52,469 bases of DNA from Isosphaera sp. (GCA_013822345.1 PNKH01000050.1:1-52469), one strand, 5' to 3'; counted from the first letter of the stretch, positions 12,128-20,249 are shown. Numbers and translations are program-made. Notes: a model not told the origin generated them from the letters alone.

Positions 12128-12829
12128 TCACGGGAACTTCGCCGTGACCGCGTCCGACAGGTCGGCCACCATCTTCCGGAGCAGGTCCCACGTCTCCCGG
12201 TGGTACGGCTCCGGGACGTCGACCCGCTCGCCGAGCGCGAACCGGGCGGCGTTCTTGCCGACCTTTGCAAGGTACGCCTCGTTGACCACCCCGCGGTTGT
12301 GAATCAGGATGTCGCGCGTCGCCTTCGCTTCGGCGAAGCGGGCGACCTCGCCCGCCGACGGGCACCCGAGCTTCAGTCGCTTCTCGAGGTACGCGAACCA
12401 GTCCACCGGCTTCTCGTACAGCAACCCGACGACGGCCCGGTCGATCAGGTACTCGACGACGGCGGACTTGTCCGCCGCATCCAAGATCCTCCCCACCGGC
12501 ACGTCCGCGGCGTTGCGAAGACTTTCCGGGTAAGACCGGAGCCACGCCCGGACGAAGTCCGCGAAGAACGCCTCGAACACGGTGAGGAAGGTTTGGAACG
12601 TGGCCTCCGGGAGGCGCTCGACGGTGTACCCGCGGATCTTGCCGACCAGGTCGGCGTCCGTGGTCACGGTGCCGGTCAGGGTGTTGGTGACCGCGATCGT
12701 CTCGCCCCTCGCGATCACCCGCCCGACCGTGCCCCAGGCGATGAGGGTGTCGGAGTGGTAGTCGTGGGCGTCCGTCAACTCTGCCAGGGCGCGGGTGCGG
12801 AGGTCCCGGACTTCGGCGGCGAACGACAT
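12128..12829 (-). CDS. HEPN-like protein, possible ribonuclease toxin of a two-gene unit
   Basis: 233 residues, mostly alpha-helical by composition, no signal peptide. Near the C-terminus is R-D-I-L-I-H-N with Arg172 and His177, matching the R-x4-6-H motif of HEPN ribonucleases, within A-T-R-D-I-L-I-H-N-R-G-V-V-N. The preceding helices (F-Q-T-F-L-T-V-F-E-A-F-F, and V-D-W-F-A-Y-L-E-K) fit a HEPN bundle like those in RiboL-PSP or MAE-type HEPN proteins; that placement is inference. The gene starts 12 bp after the stop of the 80-aa gene at 12842-13084, so they are probably one operon. HEPN proteins in such small units are often RNA-cleaving toxins or abortive-infection effectors. The function here is not proven, and a structural HEPN role is possible. 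Confidence 0.7.
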   Translation of the reverse strand: MSFAAEVRDLRTRALAELTDAHDYHSDTLIAWGTVGRVIARGETIAVTNTLTGTVTTDADLVGKIRGYTVERLPEATFQTFLTVFEAFFADFVRAWLRSYPESLRNAADVPVGRILDAADKSAVVEYLIDRAVVGLLYEKPVDWFAYLEKRLKLGCPSAGEVARFAEAKATRDILIHNRGVVNEAYLAKVGKNAARFALGERVDVPEPYHRETWDLLRKMVADLSDAVTAKFP

Positions 12830-12841
12830 CGGGCACCGGCC

Positions 12842-13084
12842 TCACGGGTGCGCGTCGAGAAGGGATTGCACCGCCACCGCGTTCCCCCGCCGCCCGAGGT
12901 TGATGACCCCGACGGCGGGGGCGTCGTTCAACGAGATCGCGTTCCCGTCCGTCCAGCACCGGACGCCGTGGGACCGGAGGAGCCGTTCGACCTCGGCCAG
13001 CTGCTCACCCGGCACCAGGATGTACGGCCCGGCCGTCCCGTCCACCGAGACCCGTAACGGCTTCTTCGTCGTGGCGTCGGTCAT
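12842..13084 (-). CDS. Small conserved-looking protein upstream of the HEPN-like gene
   Basis: 80 residues starting M-T-D-A-T-T-K-K. No named domain recognised. Seen: a beta-rich start (R-V-S-V-D-G-T-A-G-P-Y-I-L-V-P), one helix (Q-L-A-E-V-E-R-L-L-R-S-H-G-V), then W-T-D-G-N-A-I-S-L-N-D and a hydrophobic strand (V-G-V-I-N-L-G-R). The compact, ordered sequence suggests a real folded protein rather than a shadow. It is first in a two-gene unit with the HEPN-like gene, the position of an antitoxin or specificity partner. I chose the ATG at 13084; the frame is open to 13138. The divergent pgsA starts 73 bp upstream, so the promoters of both units must lie in that gap. Confidence 0.6.
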   Translation of the reverse strand: MTDATTKKPLRVSVDGTAGPYILVPGEQLAEVERLLRSHGVRCWTDGNAISLNDAPAVGVINLGRRGNAVAVQSLLDAHP

Positions 13085-13157
13085 GTGACCCCCCGGCTCG
13101 CTGTTCGGTATCCTACCTTCCCCCGGGTGCCCGCACAACTAACCCCGAGCGCCGGCG

Positions 13158-13736
13158 ATGGCCGACACCCCCCCGTCCCCGGTCTGGAACGTCCCCAACC
13201 TCCTGTCGCTGTCCCGCCTGCCGCTGGCGGTCGTGCTGTTCGCCCTCATCGCCCGTGCCGCCTGGCCGGCCGCCCTCGCGGTGTTCGCCGCCGCCTGCGC
13301 CACCGACTGGCTCGACGGGTGGTGGGCCCGCCGGTACGGCCCGCTGACCGCCGTCGGCCGGGCCCTCGACCCGCTCACCGACAAGGTCCTGGTGTGCGGG
13401 GCGTTCGTCTTCCTGATCCCGGTCCCGGCCGCCGGGATCGACCCGTGGGTGGTGGCGGTGGTGGTCGGTCGGGAGTTGCTGGTGACCGGGCTGCGCGGGA
13501 TGGTCGAGGCGGCCGGGAAGGCGTTCGGGGCGGACCGGTTCGGGAAGCTGAAGATGGGGCTGCAGTGCGCGGTGGTGGTCGCCGTGCTGGTCGTCGAGTG
13601 GGTGCGGGACGCGGGCCCGGCCGACGCCCTGGCGGTGCTGGAGCCGGTGCGGACCGGGCTGCTGTGGGCGATGCTGGCGGCGACCGTCGGGAGCGGGGCG
13701 CAGTACGCGGTGAAGGCGGTGCGGCTGCTGCGCTGA
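13158..13736 (+). CDS. pgsA: CDP-diacylglycerol--glycerol-3-phosphate 3-phosphatidyltransferase
   Basis: 192 residues. PgsA condenses CDP-diacylglycerol with glycerol-3-phosphate in the inner membrane, the committed step to phosphatidylglycerol. The CDP-alcohol phosphatidyltransferase motif is complete: Asp50, Asp53, Gly54, Ala57, Arg58, Gly67, Asp71 and Asp75 (D-W-L-D-G-W-W-A-R, then G-R-A-L-D-P-L-T-D). The start N-V-P-N-L-L-S-L-S-R-L is typical of PgsA, and four to five hydrophobic helices follow. Length matches the family. A related CDP-alcohol transferase (cardiolipin-type) cannot be fully excluded, but the N-terminal motif favours PgsA. Confidence 0.9.
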   Translation: MADTPPSPVWNVPNLLSLSRLPLAVVLFALIARAAWPAALAVFAAACATDWLDGWWARRYGPLTAVGRALDPLTDKVLVCGAFVFLIPVPAAGIDPWVVAVVVGRELLVTGLRGMVEAAGKAFGADRFGKLKMGLQCAVVVAVLVVEWVRDAGPADALAVLEPVRTGLLWAMLAATVGSGAQYAVKAVRLLR

Positions 13737-13780
13737 GGGGGCGACGCCCCGGGGCGGGGGTCGGTCCCCGGGTTTCTCGG

Positions 13781-13972
13781 TCGGTGGCGCCCCTCACCCG
13801 CCGGCGAGGCGCCGGCGACCTCTCCCCAGCGGGGAGAGGTGGGGGCCACCGGGCCCCTCAACAGCTCCCTGGGTCGGTGACGTTCGGAGGGGCCGCACCA
13901 GCCCCACCTCTCCCCGCTGGGGAGAGGTCGGCCCGGCGCTTCGCCGGGCCGGGTGAGGGGCGCCACCCACCG
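13781..13972. repeat. Composite palindromic element, copy 1 (inverted orientation)
   Basis: About 190 bp, filling the gap between the convergent pgsA and a kinase gene. The outer arms (G-G-T-G-G-C-G, then CCCCTCACCC on the left; GGGTGAGGGG, then CGCCACC on the right) pair, and each half contains an inner hairpin of the type CCTCTCCCC-NN-GGGGAGAGG. The roughly 55-bp centre, read in reverse, matches the centres of the copies at 27194-27385 and 47434-47632. No ORF of substance lies in it. A degenerate further end-like stretch follows at about 13990-14020. Confidence 0.88.
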
Positions 13973-14052
13973 AGACCAGCCGGAGGCGTCACCCCGCCCG
14001 GTGAAGGGCGGCACCTCCCGAGATCACCCGGCCGCGCCACCTCTCCACCGGC

Positions 14053-15540
14053 TCACTTCGCCAACACCAGGTACCCGATCGCCGCCGACAGGACCGCCAC
14101 CACCACCAGCAGCACCGGCGTCCAGTCGAACGGCTTCTTCCGCGCCCGGGCCGGCTTCCGCCGGAGCGGCCGGGTCGGCCGGTCCGCCTCCTCCGCCGGC
14201 ACGTACGGGTCCGTCTCGGCGTGCGGGTCGGCGACCGGCAGCGGGGTCGGCAGCGGGGTCGTGGTCCGGCCCGGGACCGCCGCCCGCGCCCCCGACGCCC
14301 GGCCGGACGGAGGGGCCGACCGGCTCCCGGACGCCCCGGCCGGCGGCGGGTCCGCCCCGTACTCGACCGTCTCGTCCTGGTCCGCCCGGCGGTCCCGGCC
14401 GGCGGCCGGCCCCGGCAGCGGGGTCGGCCCGCCCGCCCGCCGCACCGGCCCGCTCCCCGGGCCGGCCAGCGGGGCCGGGTCGACCACCAGGTCGCGGAAC
14501 TCGGGGGCCGCGGCCAGCGACACGAACGGCCCGGCCTTCGCCCGGCTCACCAGCACCCCGCCGGCGTCCCCCAGCAGGCGGTCCCGCAGGGCGTTGCGGA
14601 TCCCCCCGGTCGTCCCCTTCACCGTGCACGTCGCCCCGGTCTCGTCCTTGTACACCAGGTACCAGATGTCCGACCCGCCGGCGGCCGCCGGGTCCTTCGG
14701 CGGGGCCGCCCGGCCCTGCCCGGTCAGGTCCTCCAGGAACTCCCGGCAGCTCGCCGGGCGGCGGTCCGGCTCGGCGCTCATCGCCCGCCGGATCGCCCAG
14801 TCGACCCGGTCGGACAGCCGCGGGGCCAGCTCCTTCGGCGGCGGGAACTCGTTCCGGATCTTCTTCATCCAGCAGTCCAGCGGGGACGCGTTCTCGAACG
14901 GCACCTGCCCGGTGACCATCGCGTACAGCGTCGCCCCGAGGGAGTACACGTCGCCCCGCACGTCCACGTTCTTCGCGTTCCGGAACTGCTCCGGGGCCAT
15001 GTAGTGCGGGGTCCCCAGCCCGCGCCCGGTCTTGGTCAGGTTCAGGTCCCCGTCCACGTCCCGGACCAGGCCCAGGTCGGTCAGCTTGGCCACCCCGTCC
15101 CGGGTGATCAGGATGTTGTCCGGCTTCACGTCCCGGTGCACCAGGCCCTGCTTGTGGGCCCGCTGCAGCCCCTCGCACACCTGGGCGATCAACCGCACCG
15201 CCTCCGCCTCCGGGAACGCCCCGGCCCGCTCCACCCGCTGCCCGACCGACTCCCCGTCCACGTACTCCATCACCAGGAACGGCTGCGGCCCCGACCCGCA
15301 GTACTCGATCGCCCGGACGACGTTCGGGTGGTCGAGCACCCGGGCCGCCTGGAACTCCCGCTCGAACCGCTGCAGCAGGACCGGGTTCTTGGCCGTCGCC
15401 GCCGCGATCACCTTGACCGCCACCACCGCCCCGGTGGTCCGGTGCCGGGCCTTGTACACCGTCCCCATCCCGCCCTCGGCGATCCGGGACACGATGTCGT
15501 AGCTCCCCAGCTGCGTCGGGGCGGTCGCGTCGGGGGGCAT
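14053..15540 (-). CDS. Ser/Thr protein kinase with C-terminal membrane anchor
   Basis: 495 residues. The kinase domain is N-terminal (about 12-275): loop I-A-E-G-G-M-G-T-V, Lys43, H-R-D-V-K-P-D-N with Asp137, then D-L-G (155-157) in place of D-F-G, and Y-M-A-P-E-Q. The first Gly of the G-x-G-x-x-G loop is Ala. Both changes occur in active kinases, so activity is likely. A small domain at about 290-360 (W-Y-L-V-Y-K-D-E-T-G, then K-G-T-T-G-G-I-R) is unassigned. A Pro/Arg-rich linker leads to one transmembrane helix at the extreme C-terminus, so the catalytic part is cytoplasmic and tail-anchored with almost nothing outside. The ATG at 15540 gives a standard kinase start; the longer frame to 15705 enters a repeat and was rejected. 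Confidence 0.9.
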   Translation of the reverse strand: MPPDATAPTQLGSYDIVSRIAEGGMGTVYKARHRTTGAVVAVKVIAAATAKNPVLLQRFEREFQAARVLDHPNVVRAIEYCGSGPQPFLVMEYVDGESVGQRVERAGAFPEAEAVRLIAQVCEGLQRAHKQGLVHRDVKPDNILITRDGVAKLTDLGLVRDVDGDLNLTKTGRGLGTPHYMAPEQFRNAKNVDVRGDVYSLGATLYAMVTGQVPFENASPLDCWMKKIRNEFPPPKELAPRLSDRVDWAIRRAMSAEPDRRPASCREFLEDLTGQGRAAPPKDPAAAGGSDIWYLVYKDETGATCTVKGTTGGIRNALRDRLLGDAGGVLVSRAKAGPFVSLAAAPEFRDLVVDPAPLAGPGSGPVRRAGGPTPLPGPAAGRDRRADQDETVEYGADPPPAGASGSRSAPPSGRASGARAAVPGRTTTPLPTPLPVADPHAETDPYVPAEEADRPTRPLRRKPARARKKPFDWTPVLLVVVAVLSAAIGYLVLAK

Positions 15541-15674
15541 GGGCGGGCTCTCCGGCCGGGGGACGGCCGAGACGAGGACGCCTGTACAAACCCGGGCCGG
15601 GTCCGGCGCCGGACAGGCGGGAACACCCCTCTTATAGTGCAAATTCACCCCGGGTGCGAACCCCTCCGGGGGAA

Positions 15675-15755
15675 GAGAAGGGGTGAGGGGGTGAAGGGGT
15701 GACAAGACGGGGCGGGTTTGTCACCCCTTCACCCCCTCACCCCTCACCCCTTCTC
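15675..15755. repeat. Inverted repeat of GGGGTGA-type units in a divergent intergenic region
   Basis: Arms 15675-15705 and 15718-15755 pair almost perfectly; the right arm has a 7-nt extra unit. Each arm is built of short G4-5-TGA units. It lies in the 349-bp gap 15541-15889 between a minus-strand kinase and the plus-strand coiled-coil operon. Most repeats here sit at gene 3' ends, but this one is between two 5' ends. The rest of the gap shows no gene; it contains a short AT-richer stretch near 15632-15645 (CTTATAGTGCAAATT) that could belong to the kinase promoter. Confidence 0.8.
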
Positions 15756-15889
15756 CTCAACACAACCGGCCCCGCCCCCCCACCCGCCCCGCGCCCCGCG
15801 GTTTGTGGCCGTTCCGTCCTTGTCAAGGTTCGCGTCGTCGGTCAGAATCACTTATCCCGTCCGCCGAACCGGGGCCCCGAGCACCCGCC

Positions 15890-17218
15890 ATGACCATCCT
15901 CGGAAAGCTCCTGACGTTCTTCTGCCTGGCCGCGGTCGGGGCGTTCGCGTACTTCGCCGTCCAGGACCGGGCCGGCCGGCAGACCATCACCGCCGCCGCC
16001 CTCCGCCACCGCCTCGTCGTCGACGGCCTCCCGCTCGGGGACTTCAAGGGCGCCCCGGCCGAGATGCCCAACGACCCCGACCCGGACGCCGAGGTCCTCT
16101 TCCCGATCGACCTGGGCACCGGCCGCCCGACCCCCACCGTCAGCCGCCAACTGCTGGAGACGTACTTCGGGCTCACCCCCGGCGGCACCCCGGTCAACGG
16201 CGGGGCCGGCAACCTCGGCGGCGGCGGGGCCGTCCCGAACCAGTTGGCCGAGGTCCGGCGGGTCCGGGCGAAGATCGACGAGGCGCTGAAGGCGGCCGAC
16301 GACAAGAAGGTGAGCCGGGTGCCGCTCCTGGAGGGGTGGCTGCTGTACCAGCCGACGACCTACGAGGAGCGGGAGGCGGTGCTCCGGCTGGTCAAGGCCG
16401 ACGACGCGAAGGGGCTGGAGGACAAGCTGAACGCCCGGTTCGCCGCCGTCCTCGACCCGCCCGCGGCGGCCGACCCGAAGACCCTCGCCGAGGCCGCCCC
16501 GGACCTCGAGCCGCTGTACGCCGACCTCGCCGCCGCCCGGAAGGACCTGGTCGACACGATGAGGGCCCCGAAGCGGACCCCGGCGGACGTCGAGGCGAAG
16601 CAGGCCGCGGTCGACGAGCGGCAGAAGGCGCTGGACGAGGCGGTGGCCCGGGTCCGCGGCCGGGCCGACCAGGTGGTCGCCTCCCGGGCCGCCCCGCTCG
16701 GGCCGGGGGAGCGGCAGGCCCGGCTCGCCCACCTGCTGGTCCACCTCGACCGGTCCGCCGACTGGCAGAAGCGGGTGCTCGCGGTCGTCGGGGTGCGGGA
16801 CTACGCCAGGGCGGTCGTCGGCCAGGCGAACCGGGTGAGGGAGATGGTCAAGCGGCCCGAGGAGGCGATCCCGGCCGACGAGGCCGGGTACTGGGCGTCC
16901 AAGGTCCGGCTCCAGGAGATCGCCTACGCCCGCACCACCCTGGCCAACAACCAGGCCGAGCTGCGGCGGAAGTGGGTCGAGCAGCTGCGGCGGGAGACCG
17001 ACCTCGTCGGCCAGCGGGAGACGCAGCTGAAGGCGATCCTGGCCCAGTACGACAAGGTCAAGGCCGAGGTCGACGACCTGCTGGCCAGGCAGGCGGTGGT
17101 CGAGGCGGCCCTGTTCGAGGTCCAGCGGGAGGTGGCCATCACCCTGGACGAGGTGTACCGGCTGTACGACGTGCTGGCCGCCCGGGAGCGGGACCTGCTC
17201 GCGGCCCCCCGGCCCTGA
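15890..17218 (+). CDS. Membrane-anchored coiled-coil protein, first gene of a four-gene operon
   Basis: 442 residues. The N-terminus M-T-I-L-G-K-L-L-T-F-F is followed by one transmembrane helix (about 7-24). The rest is charged and largely helical, with strong coiled-coil character at about 220-260 and about 350-435. A Gly-rich linker sits near 100-113. I recognise no enzymatic motif. The two genes after it begin with the same M-T-x-x-G-K-L/I-L-T/S anchor, so all three probably have the same topology. A structural or scaffold role at the membrane is inference. The ATG at 15890 was chosen because it starts the shared anchor motif; the open frame extends to 15803. Confidence 0.82.
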   Translation: MTILGKLLTFFCLAAVGAFAYFAVQDRAGRQTITAAALRHRLVVDGLPLGDFKGAPAEMPNDPDPDAEVLFPIDLGTGRPTPTVSRQLLETYFGLTPGGTPVNGGAGNLGGGGAVPNQLAEVRRVRAKIDEALKAADDKKVSRVPLLEGWLLYQPTTYEEREAVLRLVKADDAKGLEDKLNARFAAVLDPPAAADPKTLAEAAPDLEPLYADLAAARKDLVDTMRAPKRTPADVEAKQAAVDERQKALDEAVARVRGRADQVVASRAAPLGPGERQARLAHLLVHLDRSADWQKRVLAVVGVRDYARAVVGQANRVREMVKRPEEAIPADEAGYWASKVRLQEIAYARTTLANNQAELRRKWVEQLRRETDLVGQRETQLKAILAQYDKVKAEVDDLLARQAVVEAALFEVQREVAITLDEVYRLYDVLAARERDLLAAPRP

Positions 17219-17266
17219 CCGGGCCGGCCGCGGGCCCCCGGCGTCCTTCCCAACCGAGACACGGCG

Positions 17267-17971
17267 ATGACCCTGATCGGCAAGCTGCTGTCGCTCCTGA
17301 ACCTGCTCGTCGGCCTCGGGCTGCTGACCTGGGCGGTGACCACGTTCACCATCCGCCCCGGGTTCTTCGACCCGGTCCCGGAGGGCGTGACCCCGGGGCC
17401 GCGGCCGGCCGACAAGCTCGAGCCGGTCACCTTCGCCGGGGAGAAGCGGGAGGCGGAGCTGTTGTTCCGCCAGGCGAACCTCGCCAGCGGGGCGTGGGGC
17501 GACCGGTTCAAGCTCCTGACCGACCTGGAGAAGACGCGGGACGCCCGCCGGGCGAACTACCAGACCCGGCTGGAGTGGGCCCGGAAGGGGAAGGACAAGG
17601 GCGGGGTCGGGTTCTTCAACGAGAAGGACCCCGGGGTCATCCCGGCCGGCCCGGAGGAGCCGATCCTGGGGCCGGACAAGCAGCCGCTGAAGGGGGCCGA
17701 CGTGCTGGAGGACCAGCGGGCCGCCGACGTGGAGGCGCTGGCCAAGCTGGCCGCCCAGGTGCAGGCGGCCCGCCAGAAGTACGCCGAGCTGGGCCGGGAG
17801 ATCGTCCGGAACGACGACCGGCTGGTGCGGATGACGGCGATCCGGGACCAGGTCCAGGCGGAGGCGTTCTACCTCGCGGCGGTCGAGGTGACGGTGTACG
17901 AGACGCGGGAGACGGTGTTCCGGCGGAAGCGGCAGCTCGACCGCCGGCTGGCGGAGCTGGGCGGGCGGTAG
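17267..17971 (+). CDS. Membrane-anchored coiled-coil protein, second gene
   Basis: 234 residues. It begins M-T-L-I-G-K-L-L-S-L-L with one transmembrane helix (about 7-27), then a Pro-rich patch and two helical blocks (about 55-105 and 145-232). The last block is a long coiled coil ending R-R-K-R-Q-L-D-R-R-L-A-E-L. No known domain recognised. It lies 48 bp after the first gene on the same strand. The anchor motif is shared with the genes at 15890 and 18043, which argues for a common origin or a shared targeting rule. Confidence 0.82.
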   Translation: MTLIGKLLSLLNLLVGLGLLTWAVTTFTIRPGFFDPVPEGVTPGPRPADKLEPVTFAGEKREAELLFRQANLASGAWGDRFKLLTDLEKTRDARRANYQTRLEWARKGKDKGGVGFFNEKDPGVIPAGPEEPILGPDKQPLKGADVLEDQRAADVEALAKLAAQVQAARQKYAELGREIVRNDDRLVRMTAIRDQVQAEAFYLAAVEVTVYETRETVFRRKRQLDRRLAELGGR

Positions 17972-17982
17972 CGGGGGTCGGC

Positions 17983-18008
17983 GGGCCGGGAGCGTGAGCG
18001 ACCGGAGG
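17983..18008. repeat. Single half-copy of the GAGCCGG/GTGAGCGAC repeat
   Basis: This stretch reads GCCGGGAGCGTGAGCGACC and matches one arm of the palindromes at 24626-24690 and 43276-43344, without a second arm. It sits in the 71-bp gap between two genes of the coiled-coil operon. Confidence 0.8.
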
Positions 18009-18042
18009 GTCAGGGGGCGGCACACCACGCGGGGGGTCGGCG

Positions 18043-18933
18043 ATGACCTGGTTCGGCAAGATCCTCACCTTCGTGGTGATGGTGGCGGCGGTGGTGGCCA
18101 TGTACTTCATGGCCCAGGGGTTCGTCACCCGGACCGCCTGGCAGACCCGGGCCGACGACGCCACCGCGAGGCTGAAGCAGTCGGAGGACCTGCGGCGGCA
18201 GGACGAGCGGCGGCACCAGGCCGAGGTGGACGCCCTCCGCCGCGAGTTGACCATCGCCAACAAGGGGAAGACGGAACTGACCGAGACGGCCAAGGCCCTG
18301 GCGACCGCGTTCGACACCGTCCGGTTCAACTTCGAGAAGCTCCAGTCGGACTACGCCCGGAGTGACGTGACGGCGACCCAGCAGGCGACGAACCTGGCGG
18401 CGACGGTGGCCGAGCTGCAGACCCTGCAGAAGCGGGCGACCGACCTGGAGAACGCGTCGGTGGCGTCCGCCCAGGCGGTCGAGTTCGCCAAGCGGGAGGA
18501 GACGAAGGCGAAGAACGCGGCCAAGATCGCCCAGGCCCTGGCCGACGACAACGCCCGGAAGGTGGAGGAGCTGACCGACCGGGTGAACCAGCTGCGGGCC
18601 CAGGGCGGGGGCGGCCCGCCGTCCGCCCTGTCGGTGCTGAACCGCCCGCCGCCGCCGCTGCTGGCGAACACCCGCGGGGAGGTGACGCACGTGGACGGCG
18701 ACCTGCTGGTGGTGTCGATCGGGATCGACTCCGGGCTGGCGGTGAACACCGTCCTGGAGGTGTCCCGGGCGGACGGGACGTACCTCGGGACGGCCCGGGT
18801 GACCGACTCCCTGGGGCTGGAGCCGAAGCGGGCGGTCGTCACCTTCACCCCGGCCCGGAACGTCCCGCTCGACCGGCTCCCGGCCGCCGCCCTGCCGCGG
18901 AAGGGCGACCTGGTCCGCCCGGCCGCCCGGTAG
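18043..18933 (+). CDS. Membrane-anchored coiled-coil protein with C-terminal beta domain, third gene
   Basis: 296 residues. It begins M-T-W-F-G-K-I-L-T-F with a transmembrane helix (about 7-26). A long coiled coil at about 35-185 follows, then a Pro-rich hinge (about 190-208). The C-terminal 85 residues look beta-rich: G-E-V-T-H-V-D-G-D-L-L-V-V-S-I-G, then G-L-A-V-N-T-V-L-E-V-S-R and G-T-Y-L-G-T-A-R-V. That pattern resembles small beta-barrels in envelope proteins such as MreC; the comparison is inference. It is the only member of the operon with an obvious globular end and may be the interaction module. Confidence 0.83.
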   Translation: MTWFGKILTFVVMVAAVVAMYFMAQGFVTRTAWQTRADDATARLKQSEDLRRQDERRHQAEVDALRRELTIANKGKTELTETAKALATAFDTVRFNFEKLQSDYARSDVTATQQATNLAATVAELQTLQKRATDLENASVASAQAVEFAKREETKAKNAAKIAQALADDNARKVEELTDRVNQLRAQGGGGPPSALSVLNRPPPPLLANTRGEVTHVDGDLLVVSIGIDSGLAVNTVLEVSRADGTYLGTARVTDSLGLEPKRAVVTFTPARNVPLDRLPAAALPRKGDLVRPAAR

Positions 18934-18970
18934 TACTCGCACCCCCGGAACGCAGAGGGAGACTCCGCCG

Positions 18971-19261
18971 ATGGCGAAGACGAAAGAGAAGGCCCGGGGC
19001 GAGCGGGCGGCCGGCCCGCGGGCCCGGAACGACGCCTACGTGATGATGCTGTTCATCACCTTCGTCGCCCTGGTCGCGGCGACCGTGTTCGTCGTCCTCG
19101 ACCTCGAGGAGTACGGGTCGAAGACCCCGCCGAAGGAGGCGCTGCCGACCCCGGCCAGGCTCGGGGAGTCGCTCAAGGGCCTGCCGGACGACCCGAAGGT
19201 CGACCCGAAGGCGGACCCCAAGGCCGACCCGAAGGCCGACCCGAAGGACCCGCCGATGTGA
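18971..19261 (+). CDS. Small membrane protein with Asp-Pro-Lys repeats, fourth gene
   Basis: 96 residues. A basic N-terminus (K-T-K-E-K-A-R-G-E-R) precedes one transmembrane helix (about 28-45, V-M-M-L-F-I-T-F-V-A-L-V-A-A-T-V). The tail has tandem D-P-K-A-type repeats (about 75-92). By the positive-inside rule the N-terminus should be cytoplasmic and the acidic/Pro repeat tail outside. AGAGGGAGA lies upstream of the ATG, a good ribosome site. It is 37 bp from the third gene, so probably part of the same operon. No family recognised. Confidence 0.75.
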   Translation: MAKTKEKARGERAAGPRARNDAYVMMLFITFVALVAATVFVVLDLEEYGSKTPPKEALPTPARLGESLKGLPDDPKVDPKADPKADPKADPKDPPM

Positions 19262-19266
19262 CGTGA

Positions 19267-19313
19267 CGCCGCTCGCGGCGTTGCGGGTCCCGCCCGCAAC
19301 GCCGCGAGCGGCG
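19267..19313. repeat. Perfect inverted repeat, 21-bp arms
   Basis: Arms 19267-19287 and 19293-19313 pair exactly around a 5-nt loop, starting 5 bp after the stop at the end of the coiled-coil operon. The arm is nearly the same sequence as that at 39832-39855, so these are two copies of one family. Confidence 0.9.
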
Positions 19314-19475
19314 GTCGCGCCTCACCACCCCACCTCACCGCCCCGCCACCCCACTCCCCAGACCGCCCCGCCGCCGCTCCCCTCACATTCGCCTTTTTTC
19401 CTTCAAGCCCGGTCGCTATTTTCCCGACGGTTCAGCCAACCGACCGGACTCGTGGACCAGGAAGAAGGGTGCGTT

Positions 19476-20249
19476 ATGCGTCGGCCACCGGCGTGGGTCG
19501 TCGTTGTCGGCGTGGTCGCGGCGGGGGCGGCGAGCCCGGCCCCGGCCCGGGCGGCCGACGGGTTCTGGGTGACGGTGGCGGCGGGGGCGGCGGGGGCCGC
19601 CGACCCGGCCGACTACTCCGAGTTCTGGTTCGACTCCCCGCACGCCCCGCCGGTCGCCGTCACCCGGTTCACCGGGGGGACGACCGCCCAGGCGGTGACC
19701 GCCGGCGGGAGCACGTTCTTCACCTCCGGCGGCGTCCCGGTCCTCCTCCCGACGGCCGACGGGTACGCCACCATCTCGAACCCGGACGTGCCGGCCGGGG
19801 CCGGCGGGCTGCCGCGGTTCGCCGGCGGGACGCAGGCGTCGGGGGCCCCGCAGTCGGCCCCGGCCCCGGACGACTCGGCCCGGCTGGCGGTCGACCTCGC
19901 GGAGAAGGCGGCGGACGGGTCGCAGGCCCTGACGGTCGGGGCGGCCGACCCGACCGGGGCGGCCCTCGGGGAGGGGATGGTGACGGTCCCGGACGGCGGG
20001 TGGTGGGTGATCGGGCTGGGGCCGGCGAAGGGCGACGGGATGCCGCGGCCGGACCCGGGCCCGCTCCCGGTCGACATCGGCGGCGGGAACGGGTCGACCG
20101 ACGGCGGGGGGGTGATCGTGACCCCGGTCCCGGTCCCGGTCGCGTCCCCCGGCGGCGGGGCGGTGACCACCCCGGAGCCGGGGACGGCGGTCCTGCTCGG
20201 GCTGGGCGGGCTGGCGGCGGCCGGGTGGCGGCGGCTCCGCCGGCGGTGA
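19476..20249 (+). CDS. Secreted PEP-CTERM-type protein
   Basis: 257 residues. The start M-R-R-P-P-A-W and a hydrophobic run ending A-R-A-A-D give a Sec signal peptide (about 1-27). The body is Gly/Ala/Pro-rich with no enzymatic motif. The C-terminus is a full PEP-CTERM sorting signal: P-E-P-G, a hydrophobic helix (A-V-L-L-G-L-G-G-L-A-A-A-G) and the basic tail W-R-R-L-R-R-R. Such proteins are exported and processed by an exosortase, which is not in this window. A ribosome site AGGAAGAAGGG ends 6 bp before the ATG at 19476; the longer frame from 19263 begins in a palindrome and is unlikely. Function unknown; a surface or matrix protein is likely. Confidence 0.82.
   Translation: MRRPPAWVVVVGVVAAGAASPAPARAADGFWVTVAAGAAGAADPADYSEFWFDSPHAPPVAVTRFTGGTTAQAVTAGGSTFFTSGGVPVLLPTADGYATISNPDVPAGAGGLPRFAGGTQASGAPQSAPAPDDSARLAVDLAEKAADGSQALTVGAADPTGAALGEGMVTVPDGGWWVIGLGPAKGDGMPRPDPGPLPVDIGGGNGSTDGGGVIVTPVPVPVASPGGGAVTTPEPGTAVLLGLGGLAAAGWRRLRRR

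Noticed and set aside
7571-13057. A very long open frame (1828 codons) on the plus strand
   Set aside because: It is an alternate frame across the kinase-WD40 gene, rimO and minus-strand genes. The translation is Arg/Pro/Gly-rich low complexity, as expected from GC-rich shadows.
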